DNA of 64,000 nt from Murdochiella massiliensis (GTDB lineage Bacteria > Bacillota > Clostridia > Tissierellales > Peptoniphilaceae): assembly GCF_900059565.1 (NCBI RefSeq), contig NZ_FIZW01000001.1:248001-312000 (forward strand), read 5' to 3'. The translations under genes were made by a program, and so were the position numbers. The notes beneath the pieces are model-generated. The model ran no database searches. It worked only from the letters and a program-made list of their open reading frames with translations, and was not told where the DNA came from. The stretch's first letter is position 1. The number at the start of each line of letters is the position of its first letter. Positions 1-8,446 of this stretch are shown here, piece by piece.

Positions 1-1067
1 TTTTCGGGGCTCTTCGCCGCGTCAAGCTGTTTGGCAACCGGATCATACGGTTTCGTGGCATCCATGAAATCATTGTAGTTTTCAGCGGTTACCGCGAGGT
101 TCAATGCATAGTAGGAACGCTCTTCTTCGACATATTTGTAGTCTTTGTCGGTCAGGACGTTGCCCGCTTCATCCGGTGTGCTGATACCGGTGTTGACATC
201 TACGCCGTCCAGGAGGTTGCGCAGTACACGTAGGGTCAGGTAAGCCTGAACATCCGCATGCTGGCTGATGGTTCCGGCATAACCGTCGGCAATCGCCGCA
301 ACGGCGTCACTGTTGGCGTCATAGCCGAACGTCGGGACCTTGTTCTCTTTGGCCCAGCCGTTGAACATGGCCATGCCCATGCCGTCGTTGTTCGATGCAA
401 CGATGTCGATCTGATCGCCAAAGGAAGCCGACCAAGTGGCAATACCGTTACCGGCGGTGGCAGCATCCCAGGTTGCACCGGCGGAGTTCTTCATTTCCTG
501 CGAAGCCAATTCACGAACGACATATTTCTTGCCGTTTACTTCGAGCTCGCCGTCTTTAACAACGGTGGCTTTTCCGTCAACGTTCGTTCCGGCCGGAGAC
601 GGATCGATGGCACCGTCTTTTTCAACGGCTGTTCCCAGCGCCTTACGGACGCCGCGCGTACGGGCGATGGAGTCGTTGTGACCGACGTCACCGATGGCCA
701 GCACGTATCCGATCGTGCCGTCGCCATTGCGATCCAGTTTGTCCGCATTTTTCTGAATGTAATCGACGATCATCTGTCCTTGCAACTCCGCACCTTGGTT
801 GGCATCGAAGCCGACATAATAGGTTTTGTCGTTGAAGTTCAGCGCTTCTTTGTCCAGTTCACCGGTCGAGCTGTTCGACGGCTGACGGTTGTACCAGACC
901 AACGGTTTTTCGTTGTTCTTCACTTCACCGGCGGGAGCGGTTGATTCCGTTGCCGGAGCCGTGCTATCCGCAGGAGCCTCTGATTCGGCAGGTTTAGAAC
1001 CACCACCGCATGCGGTCAGCGCAAGCGCGCCGGCCAACAGAAGACCAAGTAACTTCACTGATTTCAT
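1..1067 (-). CDS. mglB: Galactose/glucose-binding lipoprotein of an ABC transporter (MglB-like), 3' end outside window
   Basis: Read on the minus strand from an ATG preceded by AAGGAGG. The first 20 residues form a lipoprotein signal ending LTAC, followed by a Gly/Ser/Pro/Ala/Glu-rich linker. The rest is a periplasmic-binding-protein type I fold: 'GYVLAIGDVGHNDSIARTRG' fits the first lobe of MglB, and 'SNNDGMGMAMFNGW' and 'PTFGYDANSDAVAAI' fit its sugar- and hinge-contact segments. About 355 residues are visible and the C-terminus is cut by the window edge. The role is extracellular capture of galactose or glucose for an MglA/MglC permease, presumably encoded beyond position 1. The galactokinase at 53 kb is consistent with galactose use. 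Ribose or another hexose remains possible as ligand. Confidence 0.85.
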   Translation of the reverse strand, partial: MKSVKLLGLLLAGALALTACGGGSKPAESEAPADSTAPATESTAPAGEVKNNEKPLVWYNRQPSNSSTGELDKEALNFNDKTYYVGFDANQGAELQGQMIVDYIQKNADKLDRNGDGTIGYVLAIGDVGHNDSIARTRGVRKALGTAVEKDGAIDPSPAGTNVDGKATVVKDGELEVNGKKYVVRELASQEMKNSAGATWDAATAGNGIATWSASFGDQIDIVASNNDGMGMAMFNGWAKENKVPTFGYDANSDAVAAIADGYAGTISQHADVQAYLTLRVLRNLLDGVDVNTGISTPDEAGNVLTDKDYKYVEEERSYYALNLAVTAENYNDFMDATKPYDPVAKQLDAAKSPE

Positions 1068-1091
1068 AGAACATTCCTCCTTTTAATAGTA

Positions 1092-1124
1092 GAAAGAGAA
1101 TCGTAGGGAAACGATTTCTCTTTC
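1092..1124 (-). promoter_or_regulatory. Hairpin in the 5' leader of the mglB-like gene
   Basis: A 13-base arm at 1092-1104 pairs with 1111-1124, with one bulged base and a six-base loop. It lies between the likely promoter near 1180 and the ribosome-binding site near 1080, so it would form in the mRNA leader. No T-run follows on the minus strand, so a terminator is unlikely. An operator (the arm contains an AAACGATTT core) or an mRNA-stabilising stem are alternatives. Confidence 0.5.
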
Positions 1125-1176
1125 GCAAAAAATAAAAACTGACTGATTTCCACGCATCCTTCAGTTTCCGTACATC

Positions 1177-1185
1177 AGTATACCA
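1177..1185 (-). promoter_or_regulatory. Extended -10 promoter for the mglB-like gene
   Basis: Read on the minus strand the bases are TGGTATACT, an extended -10 element. No good -35 is present at 16-18 bases, which fits TGn-dependent promoters. Transcription would start near 1170 and give a leader of about 100 bases. Confidence 0.5.
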
Positions 1186-1411
1186 CATTCGTCGGAAAGA
1201 TTAAGGTTTTCCATAAAAATCTTTTCTTACGGCTCGGACAAACGATTCGTCTAAAAAAGAGAATGAAAAGGGGGATAAACCGGTGCTTTGTATGGACAGA
1301 TCAACCGTTTCAACATAAAATGGAAAGAAACATTCGCGGCCGCGATAGCGGAAGGGTGGGGAAAACCTACCCGGAAACCATCGCCATGAGCGGGAAGAGG
1401 AGTGTGATTTC

Positions 1412-2734
1412 ATGCGTGAACAGGTATCTTTAAATCGGAAATGGATAGCCGTCGCTTCGTTTGCTTTGTTCTCGATGTTCTTTGGAGCGGGCAATCTTAT
1501 TTTTCCGCCCACGCTCGGTCGAGATGTGGGGGATCAGCTTCTGCCTGCTTTTCTTGCCTTTTCCGTCACCTCCGTGGGTTTGGTACTGTTAAGCGCGATT
1601 GCCACTATTCGGGCAGGTGGAACCATTGAATCCGTGGCACGTCATCTTGGAGGGCCGCTTTCGATGGCCTTTGGCGGGCTGATTCTTATTTGTATCGGTC
1701 CGGGATTGGCTATTCCACGAACGGCGGCGACCAGTCATGAGATGCTTGCCGGTGCGTTTTTCCCTGGCCTTTCTCCGCTGGTTACTTCGGTATGCTTCTT
1801 TGCGGTCACGTTATTCTTTGCGATCAAGCCGAGCCGTGTCGTTTCAGGCTTGGGCATGGTTCTTACGCCGGTTCTCGTCGCCATTCTGGTTTTTCTGATC
1901 GGAAAATCGATTCTTTTCCCTCTTGGACCCATGGCGGATACGGGAGCGCAAGAGGTATTTTCTAACAGCTTTTTGGAGGGCTATCAGACCATGGATGCGC
2001 TGGCGGCGCTTGCGTTCTCTATCGTGATTATCAAAGACTTTCAGCGACGGGGAATGGAAGATCCCGCAATGGTGGTACGCTGCACGGCTATTTCTTCGAT
2101 TTTTGCTGCACTGGGTTTGGTGGCAGTGTATGGTGGTTTGATGTATATCGGTGCGACCACGTCATCGCTTGGTGTGGAAAACCTCGGCCGGGTGAACCTG
2201 CTGCTCTTTAGCGTGGACAAACTTTCCGGCACAACCGGAAAGATGTTGATGACGATCGCTATGTTCTTGGCGTGCCTCACTACGGCCATTGGTTTGACGT
2301 CAACATTTTCCGATTTCATGGAGCGGTTGACAAAGGGAAAAATTCGCGCTCGCGTGTGGTCCATTCTGTGTGTTGTCGTCAGTGCCGTTCTTGCGGTACA
2401 GGGGGTGGATCAGATTGTCGCGATCTCCGCGCCGATTTTGGTTGCGATTTATCCAATTGCAATTGCCCTCATTGTACTTAATCTTGTGCAGGGACCGCTA
2501 AATCGGCGCTCCGTTCACATCGGCGCCGTCCTCGGCGCCTCGTTTCCGGCGGTGGACTTTCTCATCGGCTTGGTGCGAGGAACGCCCGTACTGAGCGGAA
2601 AAGCCGGCTTGATTCCGGAGATGTGGCAAAATTATTATTGGATCGTTCCCAGTGTAGTACTGGCCATTGTTTTTTACTTTGTCTTACCGGCAAAAGTGGA
2701 GAAGATGCCGGAACTTCACGAGCAGAAGAATTAG
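1412..2734 (+). CDS. brnQ: Branched-chain amino acid transporter BrnQ
   Basis: A 440-residue membrane protein of the LIVCS family, which imports Leu, Ile and Val using a cation gradient. The family signature is at residues 14-36, including 'FFGAGNLIFPP' followed by LGRD. The remainder is about twelve hydrophobic segments, close to the usual family length. The ATG at 1412 has GAGGAG about ten bases upstream. The racemase gene follows within 15 bases, so co-transcription is possible although no functional link is obvious. Identification rests on the signature and overall topology. Confidence 0.93.
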   Translation: MREQVSLNRKWIAVASFALFSMFFGAGNLIFPPTLGRDVGDQLLPAFLAFSVTSVGLVLLSAIATIRAGGTIESVARHLGGPLSMAFGGLILICIGPGLAIPRTAATSHEMLAGAFFPGLSPLVTSVCFFAVTLFFAIKPSRVVSGLGMVLTPVLVAILVFLIGKSILFPLGPMADTGAQEVFSNSFLEGYQTMDALAALAFSIVIIKDFQRRGMEDPAMVVRCTAISSIFAALGLVAVYGGLMYIGATTSSLGVENLGRVNLLLFSVDKLSGTTGKMLMTIAMFLACLTTAIGLTSTFSDFMERLTKGKIRARVWSILCVVVSAVLAVQGVDQIVAISAPILVAIYPIAIALIVLNLVQGPLNRRSVHIGAVLGASFPAVDFLIGLVRGTPVLSGKAGLIPEMWQNYYWIVPSVVLAIVFYFVLPAKVEKMPELHEQKN

Positions 2735-2748
2735 GAATGGTAGGGCGC

Positions 2749-3429
2749 ATGACTTATGAACTTGGCGTAATCGGCGGCATGGGGCCGCTTGCCACCAATG
2801 TATTTTATCAATACCTGATCGATCATACGAAGGCACATCGGGATCAGGACCATATCAATGTGATTCTCTTAAGCCATGCAACGATGCCAGATCGAAGCGC
2901 GTGCATTCTTTCGGGAGAAACGGGCCCGCTTTTGCAACAGATGAAGGCGGATTTTGCTCTTCTGCAACCGTTAAAGTTAAAGGCGATTGCCATACCCTGC
3001 AATACATCCCACTATTTTTATGATACCCTGTGCACGTATACGCAGACGCCCATCATCAATATGGTGGAGGAATCCATCAAGGTTTGCGCGCGACAAGGGG
3101 ATAAAAAAGTCGTTGTGCTGGCCACATCGGGGACACGAAGGAGCGGCGTATATGAGCGCTATGCTGAAAAATACGGCATCTCCTGCGTACCGATGGAGGA
3201 ACCGGATGCGGAAGAGATCATGAAGATCATTTATGCCGTGAAGCAAGAGAATCGCCGTGATTTTCCGCAACTTTTGGAGATGATTGATCGCTATCGTGAC
3301 AAGGGACGCGTGATTTTAGCTTGTACGGAACTTTCCACGATACCGGTGGGCGATCGTCCGGTGGTGGATGCGCTGAAGGTTTTGGGCGAGGAAGCGATCA
3401 GAAAGTGTAGAGGATATGGTGAATTTTAA
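2749..3429 (+). CDS. Aspartate/glutamate racemase family protein, probable aspartate racemase
   Basis: A protein of about 226 residues in the cytoplasmic Asp/Glu racemase fold. The start 'MTYELGVIGGMGPLAT' matches the family N-terminus. The two catalytic cysteines appear in 'AIPCNTSHY' and 'LACTELST', the cofactor-independent pair that moves the alpha proton. The ATG at 2749 was chosen because the conserved strand begins right after it; ATG 2737 is also in frame. The stop overlaps the next gene by 14 bases, and that gene resembles D-aspartate ligase. The pair therefore suggests L-Asp to D-Asp conversion for cell-wall cross-bridges. Substrate assignment is inferred from context. Confidence 0.9.
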   Translation: MTYELGVIGGMGPLATNVFYQYLIDHTKAHRDQDHINVILLSHATMPDRSACILSGETGPLLQQMKADFALLQPLKLKAIAIPCNTSHYFYDTLCTYTQTPIINMVEESIKVCARQGDKKVVVLATSGTRRSGVYERYAEKYGISCVPMEEPDAEEIMKIIYAVKQENRRDFPQLLEMIDRYRDKGRVILACTELSTIPVGDRPVVDALKVLGEEAIRKCRGYGEF

Positions 3430-4621
3430 GCCGATTATTTTAGGAACCGACATCAATGCCTATGGCACAGCGCGCTCTTTTTATGAAGCGTATGGCGTAA
3501 AATCGCTTTGTCTTGGTATCCGTCCACTGATGTACACGCAACATTCACGTATTGTCGAGGTAGAGACACGCGAGGATTTTGAACAGGATGAGGTGTTTTT
3601 AGCGGTTCTTGATGAAGTGGGACGGCGCTATACATGTCCTTTGCTTCTTATTTCCTGCGGGGATGACTATACTGCTCTGATTACCCGACATCGCGATGCA
3701 CTTTCCGAACGCTACCTTTTTAACTATATTGATCAGACTATGCAGGAGCGCTTGGAAAACAAAAAAGATTTTTATGCCGTGTGTGAAGAATATGGCCTCG
3801 ATTATCCGGACACTTTCGTACTCACATATGATGAGCGCGATTCTTTCAAGACGCCTTTCGGCTTTCCGATGGCATTAAAACCGAATGATTCGATTGCCTA
3901 TCTTCATGCGGATTTTCCGGGAAAGAAAAAGGCCTATCGCATTGCGGATGAGGCGGAGCTGCGCCGTGTGGTCAAGGAAATCTATTCCAGCACCTACCAT
4001 GGGGAACTCATTTTGCAGGATTATATTCCCGGTGATTATTCTCGTATGTACGTGCTTAATGCCTATGTGAATACCCGAGGTGAGGTAAAGATGATGTGTC
4101 TCGGGAAATGCCTGTTGGACGCCTGCCTTCCCAGGGAGATCGGCAATTATAATGCACTGGTCACGGTAGGAAATGAGGCGATTTACGCGCAGTATGAGCG
4201 TTTTTTGCAGGACATCGGTTATCGGGGCTTTGCCAATTTTGATCTGAAATATGATGTGCGCGATGGAAAATACAAGGTCTTTGAAATCAATATTCGTCAA
4301 GGACGCTCCTCTTCGTATATGACGGCCGGAGGCTGCAACTTCACCACTTTTCTTGTGGAAGACTTGTTGTTGCACGAGGATAAACCGACGCATTATCATC
4401 AAGATTCCGCGTTATGGCTTTATGTCGATCCCAAGGTGCTTCGCACCTATTGTGCTGAAGCGGATCGTGCTCTTGTAGAGGAATTGCTGTCCAAAGGCTA
4501 TTTTTTCCCCACTTGGTACGAAAAAGACCGCTCCCTTTCCCGTTTTCTTCTCTTCTGGAGACGACGTCTTTCGACGCGCCGTTATTATCCCAAGTTTCAA
4601 CCGCAACGAACAGAGCAATAG
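3416..4621 (+). CDS. D-aspartate ligase-like ATP-grasp enzyme (peptidoglycan cross-bridge)
   Basis: A 401-residue ATP-grasp protein. Its start, 'PIILGTDINAYGTARSFYEA', closely resembles my recollection of the Enterococcus faecium D-aspartate ligase. Other shared stretches are 'PFGFPMALKPNDS', 'LQDYIPGDYSRMYVLNAYV', 'FANFDLKYD' and 'FEINIRQGRSS', which carry the nucleotide- and Mg-binding residues. The family adds D-Asp through its beta-carboxylate to the epsilon amine of Lys in UDP-MurNAc-pentapeptide. The gene overlaps the racemase, which could supply D-Asp. If the stem peptide carries ornithine or the bridge is D-Glu, the substrate would differ. Function is by similarity plus neighbour. Confidence 0.85.
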   Translation: MVNFKPIILGTDINAYGTARSFYEAYGVKSLCLGIRPLMYTQHSRIVEVETREDFEQDEVFLAVLDEVGRRYTCPLLLISCGDDYTALITRHRDALSERYLFNYIDQTMQERLENKKDFYAVCEEYGLDYPDTFVLTYDERDSFKTPFGFPMALKPNDSIAYLHADFPGKKKAYRIADEAELRRVVKEIYSSTYHGELILQDYIPGDYSRMYVLNAYVNTRGEVKMMCLGKCLLDACLPREIGNYNALVTVGNEAIYAQYERFLQDIGYRGFANFDLKYDVRDGKYKVFEINIRQGRSSSYMTAGGCNFTTFLVEDLLLHEDKPTHYHQDSALWLYVDPKVLRTYCAEADRALVEELLSKGYFFPTWYEKDRSLSRFLLFWRRRLSTRRYYPKFQPQRTEQ

Positions 4622-4630
4622 GAGTTCTGC

Positions 4631-6031
4631 ATGAGCCCAAAACCCATTTCCGCCACGACGAAGACCTGGTTTTTTCAGGACAAACACTTTTTAAAAGAAG
4701 TCTTCGCCGTGGCGTTGCCGATTGCCTTTCAACTGCTCATCACCACCTCCATCAACATTACGGACACCGTTATGATTTCTTCCCTGGGTAGCGCGGAGAT
4801 TGCCGCCGTGGGGATGGTCAATCAATTTGTATTTTTCTTTCAGGTGATCTGTTTTGGCATCAGCGGTGCAGGAGCGGTTTTTATCGCACAACATTTCGGG
4901 AATCGTGATGAACGCAAGGTTCGTCTATCGACCAGCATTACGATGCAAACGGCGTTTTTACTAAGCGCCGTTTTCTTTCTGGTTGCCTTTTTTTTGCCCC
5001 ATACGCTCCTCACGCTAATGGTCCAGGATCCGCATGTACAGGCGCTGGGGGAAGCCTACCTTCGTCCGGTCAGCTTTTCGTTTCCTTTTTTTGCCCTTTC
5101 GCTCGCCCTGATTACGGTTTTGCGCAGCGTCAACCGCGCACGGGAACCGTTGGCGGTATCCATTTTGTCGTTTTTTACGAACGTGTTCTTTAATTACATT
5201 TTGATCTTCGGCAAATTGGGCATGCCTGCTCTGGGCGTAGTCGGTGCGGCTCTTGGGACGCTCATTTCCCGTGTGGTGGAAATGGTTGCACTGATCGTAC
5301 TCGTCTGGCGTCAGCATCCCGGCATGATGGATATTCGTCCTCTGGAAGTTCTTCAGTGGCACGGGAAAGAGTTTCGCCACTGCTTACCGGTCGCTACGCC
5401 CATCGTGTTGGCGGAAACCTCCTGGTCTTTCGGCCAATTGGTGCAGGCGGTGGCCTTTGCCTTGGCAGGAAAGGAAGTAATCGCTGCGGTACAATTGACC
5501 AACTCCATCAACAATATTTTTTTCATCATCATTGATGCCCTCTGCTCAGCTGCTTCGGTTTTGTTGGGGCAGCGGCTCGGCGCTGGAAAGTTGGAGCGTG
5601 CGGAAACCATGGCGAATTATTTTATGCAATTCGTCACGGTGGTGAGTTTGTTTTCCGCAGCGATTTTGCTCTTTTTCCCGGATGTGTTGATGAAGCTGTT
5701 TAGCGGTGTGGAAGCGGAAGTGGCTTCGCGATCGCATAATTTGCTTCTGATTCGTGGTATTGCCGCACCGTTTCGCTTCTGGAACAGTATGATTTTTATC
5801 GGCATTCTACGTGCAGGGGGCGAAACAAAATGGACGTTCTATTTTGAATTGATGTCGATCTGGCTCTTCGCCGTACCCATGGCGTTCCTCGGTGTCGCCG
5901 TATTTCATTGGCCATTCGAATTGACTTTTTTTGTGGTCAGCGCAGAAGAAATCATAAAACTCTTTTTCATCTATCCCTTTTATAAGAAAAAAACGTGGAT
6001 GCGTAACCTCACTACGCGTGAGAATGTCTAA
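4631..6031 (+). CDS. MATE-family multidrug/metabolite exporter
   Basis: A 466-residue polytopic membrane protein with about twelve hydrophobic helices in two similar halves. The first helix region 'ALPIAFQLLITTSINITDTV' and 'GAVFIAQHFGNRD' fit the MATE fold, which exports cationic compounds against Na+ or H+. The ATG lies 12 bases after AGGAG and 9 bases after the D-Asp ligase stop, so it is probably translated from the same mRNA. A drug, a metabolite or an envelope precursor could be the substrate; nothing in the sequence decides. Confidence 0.9.
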   Translation: MSPKPISATTKTWFFQDKHFLKEVFAVALPIAFQLLITTSINITDTVMISSLGSAEIAAVGMVNQFVFFFQVICFGISGAGAVFIAQHFGNRDERKVRLSTSITMQTAFLLSAVFFLVAFFLPHTLLTLMVQDPHVQALGEAYLRPVSFSFPFFALSLALITVLRSVNRAREPLAVSILSFFTNVFFNYILIFGKLGMPALGVVGAALGTLISRVVEMVALIVLVWRQHPGMMDIRPLEVLQWHGKEFRHCLPVATPIVLAETSWSFGQLVQAVAFALAGKEVIAAVQLTNSINNIFFIIIDALCSAASVLLGQRLGAGKLERAETMANYFMQFVTVVSLFSAAILLFFPDVLMKLFSGVEAEVASRSHNLLLIRGIAAPFRFWNSMIFIGILRAGGETKWTFYFELMSIWLFAVPMAFLGVAVFHWPFELTFFVVSAEEIIKLFFIYPFYKKKTWMRNLTTRENV

Positions 6032-6040
6032 TCCGATGGG

Positions 6041-6046
6041 TATACT
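6041..6046 (+). promoter_or_regulatory. Possible -10 element upstream of the alcohol dehydrogenase gene
   Basis: TATACT preceded by GGG lies 54 bases before the dehydrogenase start. It belongs to a recurring GGTA-type -10 seen at other promoters in the window. The -35 is weak, so confidence is low. Confidence 0.35.
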
Positions 6047-6099
6047 TTCTGCGAGTTCACACATCACACAAGGAATAGGACGTACAGAAAGGATAACCA

Positions 6100-7266
6100 A
6101 TGGAAAACTTCATTTTTCATGTTCCGACAGAAATTCTTTTTGGACACGATATGGAAAAGACCTTTGCTTCACGTGTCGCCTCGTTGGGAAAACGTGCACT
6201 GATTGTTTTGGGCGGAGGCAGCGTTAAGCGTTTAGGTATTTATGATGCTATCGTCGATGCGCTTCATGCGCAGGGTGTTACTACGGTGGATTGTGAAGGA
6301 ATCTCTCCCAATCCGCGCATTGATGAGGCAAAACGCGGTATTGCGCTCGTCCATCAGGAAAACATTGAGGTCATCGTTCCTATTGGTGGCGGATCGGTTC
6401 TTGATTGTGCAAAACTCATCGCTGCCGGCGCGAAGACCGATGCGGATCCTTGGGATTTGGTTCTTGGCGAAGCGCCCATTACGGATGCTCTGCCGCTTGC
6501 TACCGTGATTACGGTTGCGGCGACCGGTTCCGAAATGGATCCCCATTCGGTGATTTCCAATCCGGAAACAAAGCAGAAACTGGGATGGTCAAGTTCGCTG
6601 GTTCTTCCGCGTGTATCCTATCTCAATCCTTCCTTTACCTATACGGTGAATGCCTGGCACACTGCAGCCGGTACGGCGGACATCATGAGTCACACGATGG
6701 AGAGTTATTTTTCGGTGGAAGACGATGCGTACTTGCAGGATAGTATCGCAGAGGCGATTTTACGCACGTGCATAAAATACGGTCCCATTGCGCACAAAGA
6801 TCCGACGAATGAAGAGGCGCGTGCCAATTTGCTCTGGACGAATTCGTGGGCGATCAACGGACTGATCGGAACCGGAAAAGCGCAAGCCTGGAGTGTACAC
6901 GCGATGGAACATGAGCTTTCCGCGTATTATGACATTACGCACGGTGTCGGCCTGGCAATTCTTACGCCGCATTGGCTGCGTCATTTCAAGAATGAGAAGA
7001 CGGTACCCCGTATTGCCCGTTTTGCCAAAATGGTTTTCGGCATTGAGAAAGAAAATGAGGCGGAACAGGCGGAGGCCGGCATTCAGGCTCTCTCGGCATT
7101 TTTCCGTTCGCTGGATATCCCCATGACGTTGCGTGAAGTGGAAATTGATGAAACACATCTTGCGGAGATGGCCCGGAACAGCGTGGCCCGTTCCGGCGGT
7201 GTCATTCACGGGTTCCAGCCGATGACGGCGGAGGATGTGGAAGCAATTTATCGCGCAGCATTATAA
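6100..7266 (+). CDS. Iron-containing alcohol dehydrogenase (BdhA/YqhD-like)
   Basis: A 388-residue group III dehydrogenase that reduces aldehydes to alcohols with NAD(P)H. The nucleotide-binding loop 'GGGSVLDCAKLIAAGA' is at about residues 94-109. The metal ligands are carried by 'TADIMSHTMES' (Asp, His), 'SVHAMEHELSA' and 'DITHGVGLAI'. Length matches butanol dehydrogenases. It has its own short upstream gap with a possible -10, and a large hairpin follows, so it may be a single-gene unit. A fermentative role (butanol/ethanol or aldehyde detoxification) is an inference from the family. Confidence 0.92.
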   Translation: MENFIFHVPTEILFGHDMEKTFASRVASLGKRALIVLGGGSVKRLGIYDAIVDALHAQGVTTVDCEGISPNPRIDEAKRGIALVHQENIEVIVPIGGGSVLDCAKLIAAGAKTDADPWDLVLGEAPITDALPLATVITVAATGSEMDPHSVISNPETKQKLGWSSSLVLPRVSYLNPSFTYTVNAWHTAAGTADIMSHTMESYFSVEDDAYLQDSIAEAILRTCIKYGPIAHKDPTNEEARANLLWTNSWAINGLIGTGKAQAWSVHAMEHELSAYYDITHGVGLAILTPHWLRHFKNEKTVPRIARFAKMVFGIEKENEAEQAEAGIQALSAFFRSLDIPMTLREVEIDETHLAEMARNSVARSGGVIHGFQPMTAEDVEAIYRAAL

Positions 7267-7282
7267 TTATCTCTATCGGATT

Positions 7283-7335
7283 GCAGTGTTGATCATGGGC
7301 GCGTATATGACGAAAGCGCCCATTTTCGACACTGC
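7283..7335 (+). terminator. Two-tier hairpin after the alcohol dehydrogenase gene
   Basis: An outer 7-base stem (7283-7289 with 7329-7335) encloses an inner 8-base stem (ATGGGCGC with GCGCCCAT, 7295-7302 with 7316-7323). Only a weak T-rich run follows. It may be a weak terminator, a processing or stabilising stem, or leader structure for the next gene. Confidence 0.45.
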
Positions 7336-7406
7336 TTTGTGTTCTGCTTCGAAAGGTTTTCGTTTAGGCCCGTCCGCATAGCCTTACGCGGAGAAAGGAG
7401 AAAGCG

Positions 7407-8183
7407 ATGAAAAACCTCAAAACACATGAGGGGAAATTCGTGCCTCAAGTCGGCGGCGCGTTGCGCCACAATATTTTGGAGCTTCCACCGGTTATGCGCA
7501 AGTCAAGCGGTATCCTCGTTTTTGGACGGCGTATTAAAACGTTTGTGTTTTCCACCGATTTGGCCATCATTCGTAATTGCGATGCGGATGCGGTTTTTGC
7601 GGTCTATCCGTTTACGCCGCAGCAGACCATTACCGATGCCATAATCAAGAATTCCTATATTCCGGTTTTTGCCGGGGTGGGCGGCAGCATAACAAATGGC
7701 CAGCGCTCAGTAGATTTGGCGAAAGATGTGGAGAGTCAGGGAGCGATGGCGGTCGTGGTGAATGCATCCTTTACTAATGAGAATTTGCATGCGGTCACGG
7801 AAGCGATTGATATTCCCGTTGTGGTTACGATCACTTCGCAGGAAGAGGATGTCGGTGCACGTTTAAACGCCGGTGCTCGTTTATTGAATGTTGCGGGCGC
7901 ACATCATACCGCAGAAATTGTGCGTTGTATTCGTGAAAAATTTCCGGAAGTGCCGATCATCGCTTCCGGCGGAAATCGGGAAGATCTTATTCGCGAGACC
8001 ATTGATGCCGGAGCAAATGCGATCACGTATACGCCACCGAGCACGGCGGAACTCTTTACGATGTCGATGAATGAACACTATCGCAGCGGGGATCCCGCCT
8101 CAGAGCACAACGATGGATCTTTGGTGCTAGTGGATGATGCGGAAGTGGCGGATCTTTATTCCCCTCATCCCGAGTCCAGCTAA
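7407..8183 (+). CDS. Uncharacterised TIM-barrel protein
   Basis: A 258-residue soluble protein that I do not recognise by function. It shows the alternating strand/helix pattern of a (beta/alpha)8 barrel: 'AVFAVYPFTPQQ', 'IPVFAGVGGS', 'GAMAVVVNAS', 'IPVVVTITSQ', 'ARLLNVAGAH', 'VPIIASGGNRED' and 'GANAITYTPPS' are successive strands. The Gly-rich 'ASGGNRED' near the end resembles phosphate-binding loops of ribulose-phosphate-binding barrels. The start is an ATG with AAAGGAG upstream. It stands alone between the dehydrogenase hairpin and a strong terminator, so context gives no clue. A sugar-phosphate or nucleotide-precursor enzyme is possible but unproven. Confidence 0.8.
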   Translation: MKNLKTHEGKFVPQVGGALRHNILELPPVMRKSSGILVFGRRIKTFVFSTDLAIIRNCDADAVFAVYPFTPQQTITDAIIKNSYIPVFAGVGGSITNGQRSVDLAKDVESQGAMAVVVNASFTNENLHAVTEAIDIPVVVTITSQEEDVGARLNAGARLLNVAGAHHTAEIVRCIREKFPEVPIIASGGNREDLIRETIDAGANAITYTPPSTAELFTMSMNEHYRSGDPASEHNDGSLVLVDDAEVADLYSPHPESS

Positions 8184-8253
8184 TTGGAAGAGTCGGCGAT
8201 TTTCTGCCGCAGAGGTGACGATATAGCATGGGAAGTAAAATCGTTCACACATT

Positions 8254-8298
8254 AAAAAACGCCCGATTCGTTGACATTTCAACAAATCGGGCGTTTTT
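8254..8298. terminator. Bidirectional rho-independent terminator
   Basis: CGCCCGATT at 8260-8268 pairs with AATCGGGCG, and GTTG with CAAC inside it. A-runs on the left and T-runs on the right let it work for the TIM-barrel gene (+) and for tRNA-Ala (-). Confidence 0.9.
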
Positions 8299-8303
8299 GA
8301 TTC

Positions 8304-8376
8304 TGGATCTGATGGGATTCGAACCCACGACTTCCACGTTGCGAACGTGACACTCTCCCAGCTGAGTTACAGACCC
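8304..8376 (-). tRNA. tRNA-Ala (anticodon CGC)
   Basis: Read on the minus strand this is a 73-base cloverleaf. The acceptor arms GGGTCTG and CAGATCC pair and contain the G3-U70 wobble that is the alanine identity element. The D arm, the anticodon loop TTCGCAA and the TTCGAATC T-loop are all present, and the discriminator base is A. CCA is not encoded. The anticodon reads GCG codons. Confidence 0.95.
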
Positions 8377-8392
8377 GCGCCTCAATGAGCGT

Positions 8393-8421
8393 ATTCTACT
8401 CTATTTGAAGGCAAATTGCAA
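8393..8421 (-). promoter_or_regulatory. Promoter of tRNA-Ala
   Basis: On the minus strand TTGCAA (8416-8421) and TAGAAT (8393-8398) are 17 bases apart. They are placed so that transcription begins about ten bases before the tRNA. Confidence 0.7.
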
Positions 8422-8446
8422 ACGGGAAGTAGCGGAACTGACTCTT

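Larger units (their letters stand above)
1068..1411. other. Intergenic region between mglB-like gene and brnQ
   Basis: This 344-base gap separates two divergent genes. It holds the mglB ribosome-binding site, a hairpin at 1092-1124, and an extended -10 at 1177-1185 on the minus strand. I found no clear -35/-10 pair for brnQ. No credible ORF was seen: the short minus-strand frame at 1201-1512 overlaps brnQ and lacks a family-like sequence. Confidence 0.6.

Noticed and set aside
258..944. A 228-residue open frame on the + strand
   Set aside because: It lies wholly antisense to the mglB-like gene, has no family-like motifs, and the minus-strand frame has a signal peptide, lipobox and binding-protein motifs.
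1092..1124. Terminator reading of the mglB leader hairpin
   Set aside because: Neither strand has the required T-run directly after the stem, and it lies between promoter and ribosome-binding site.
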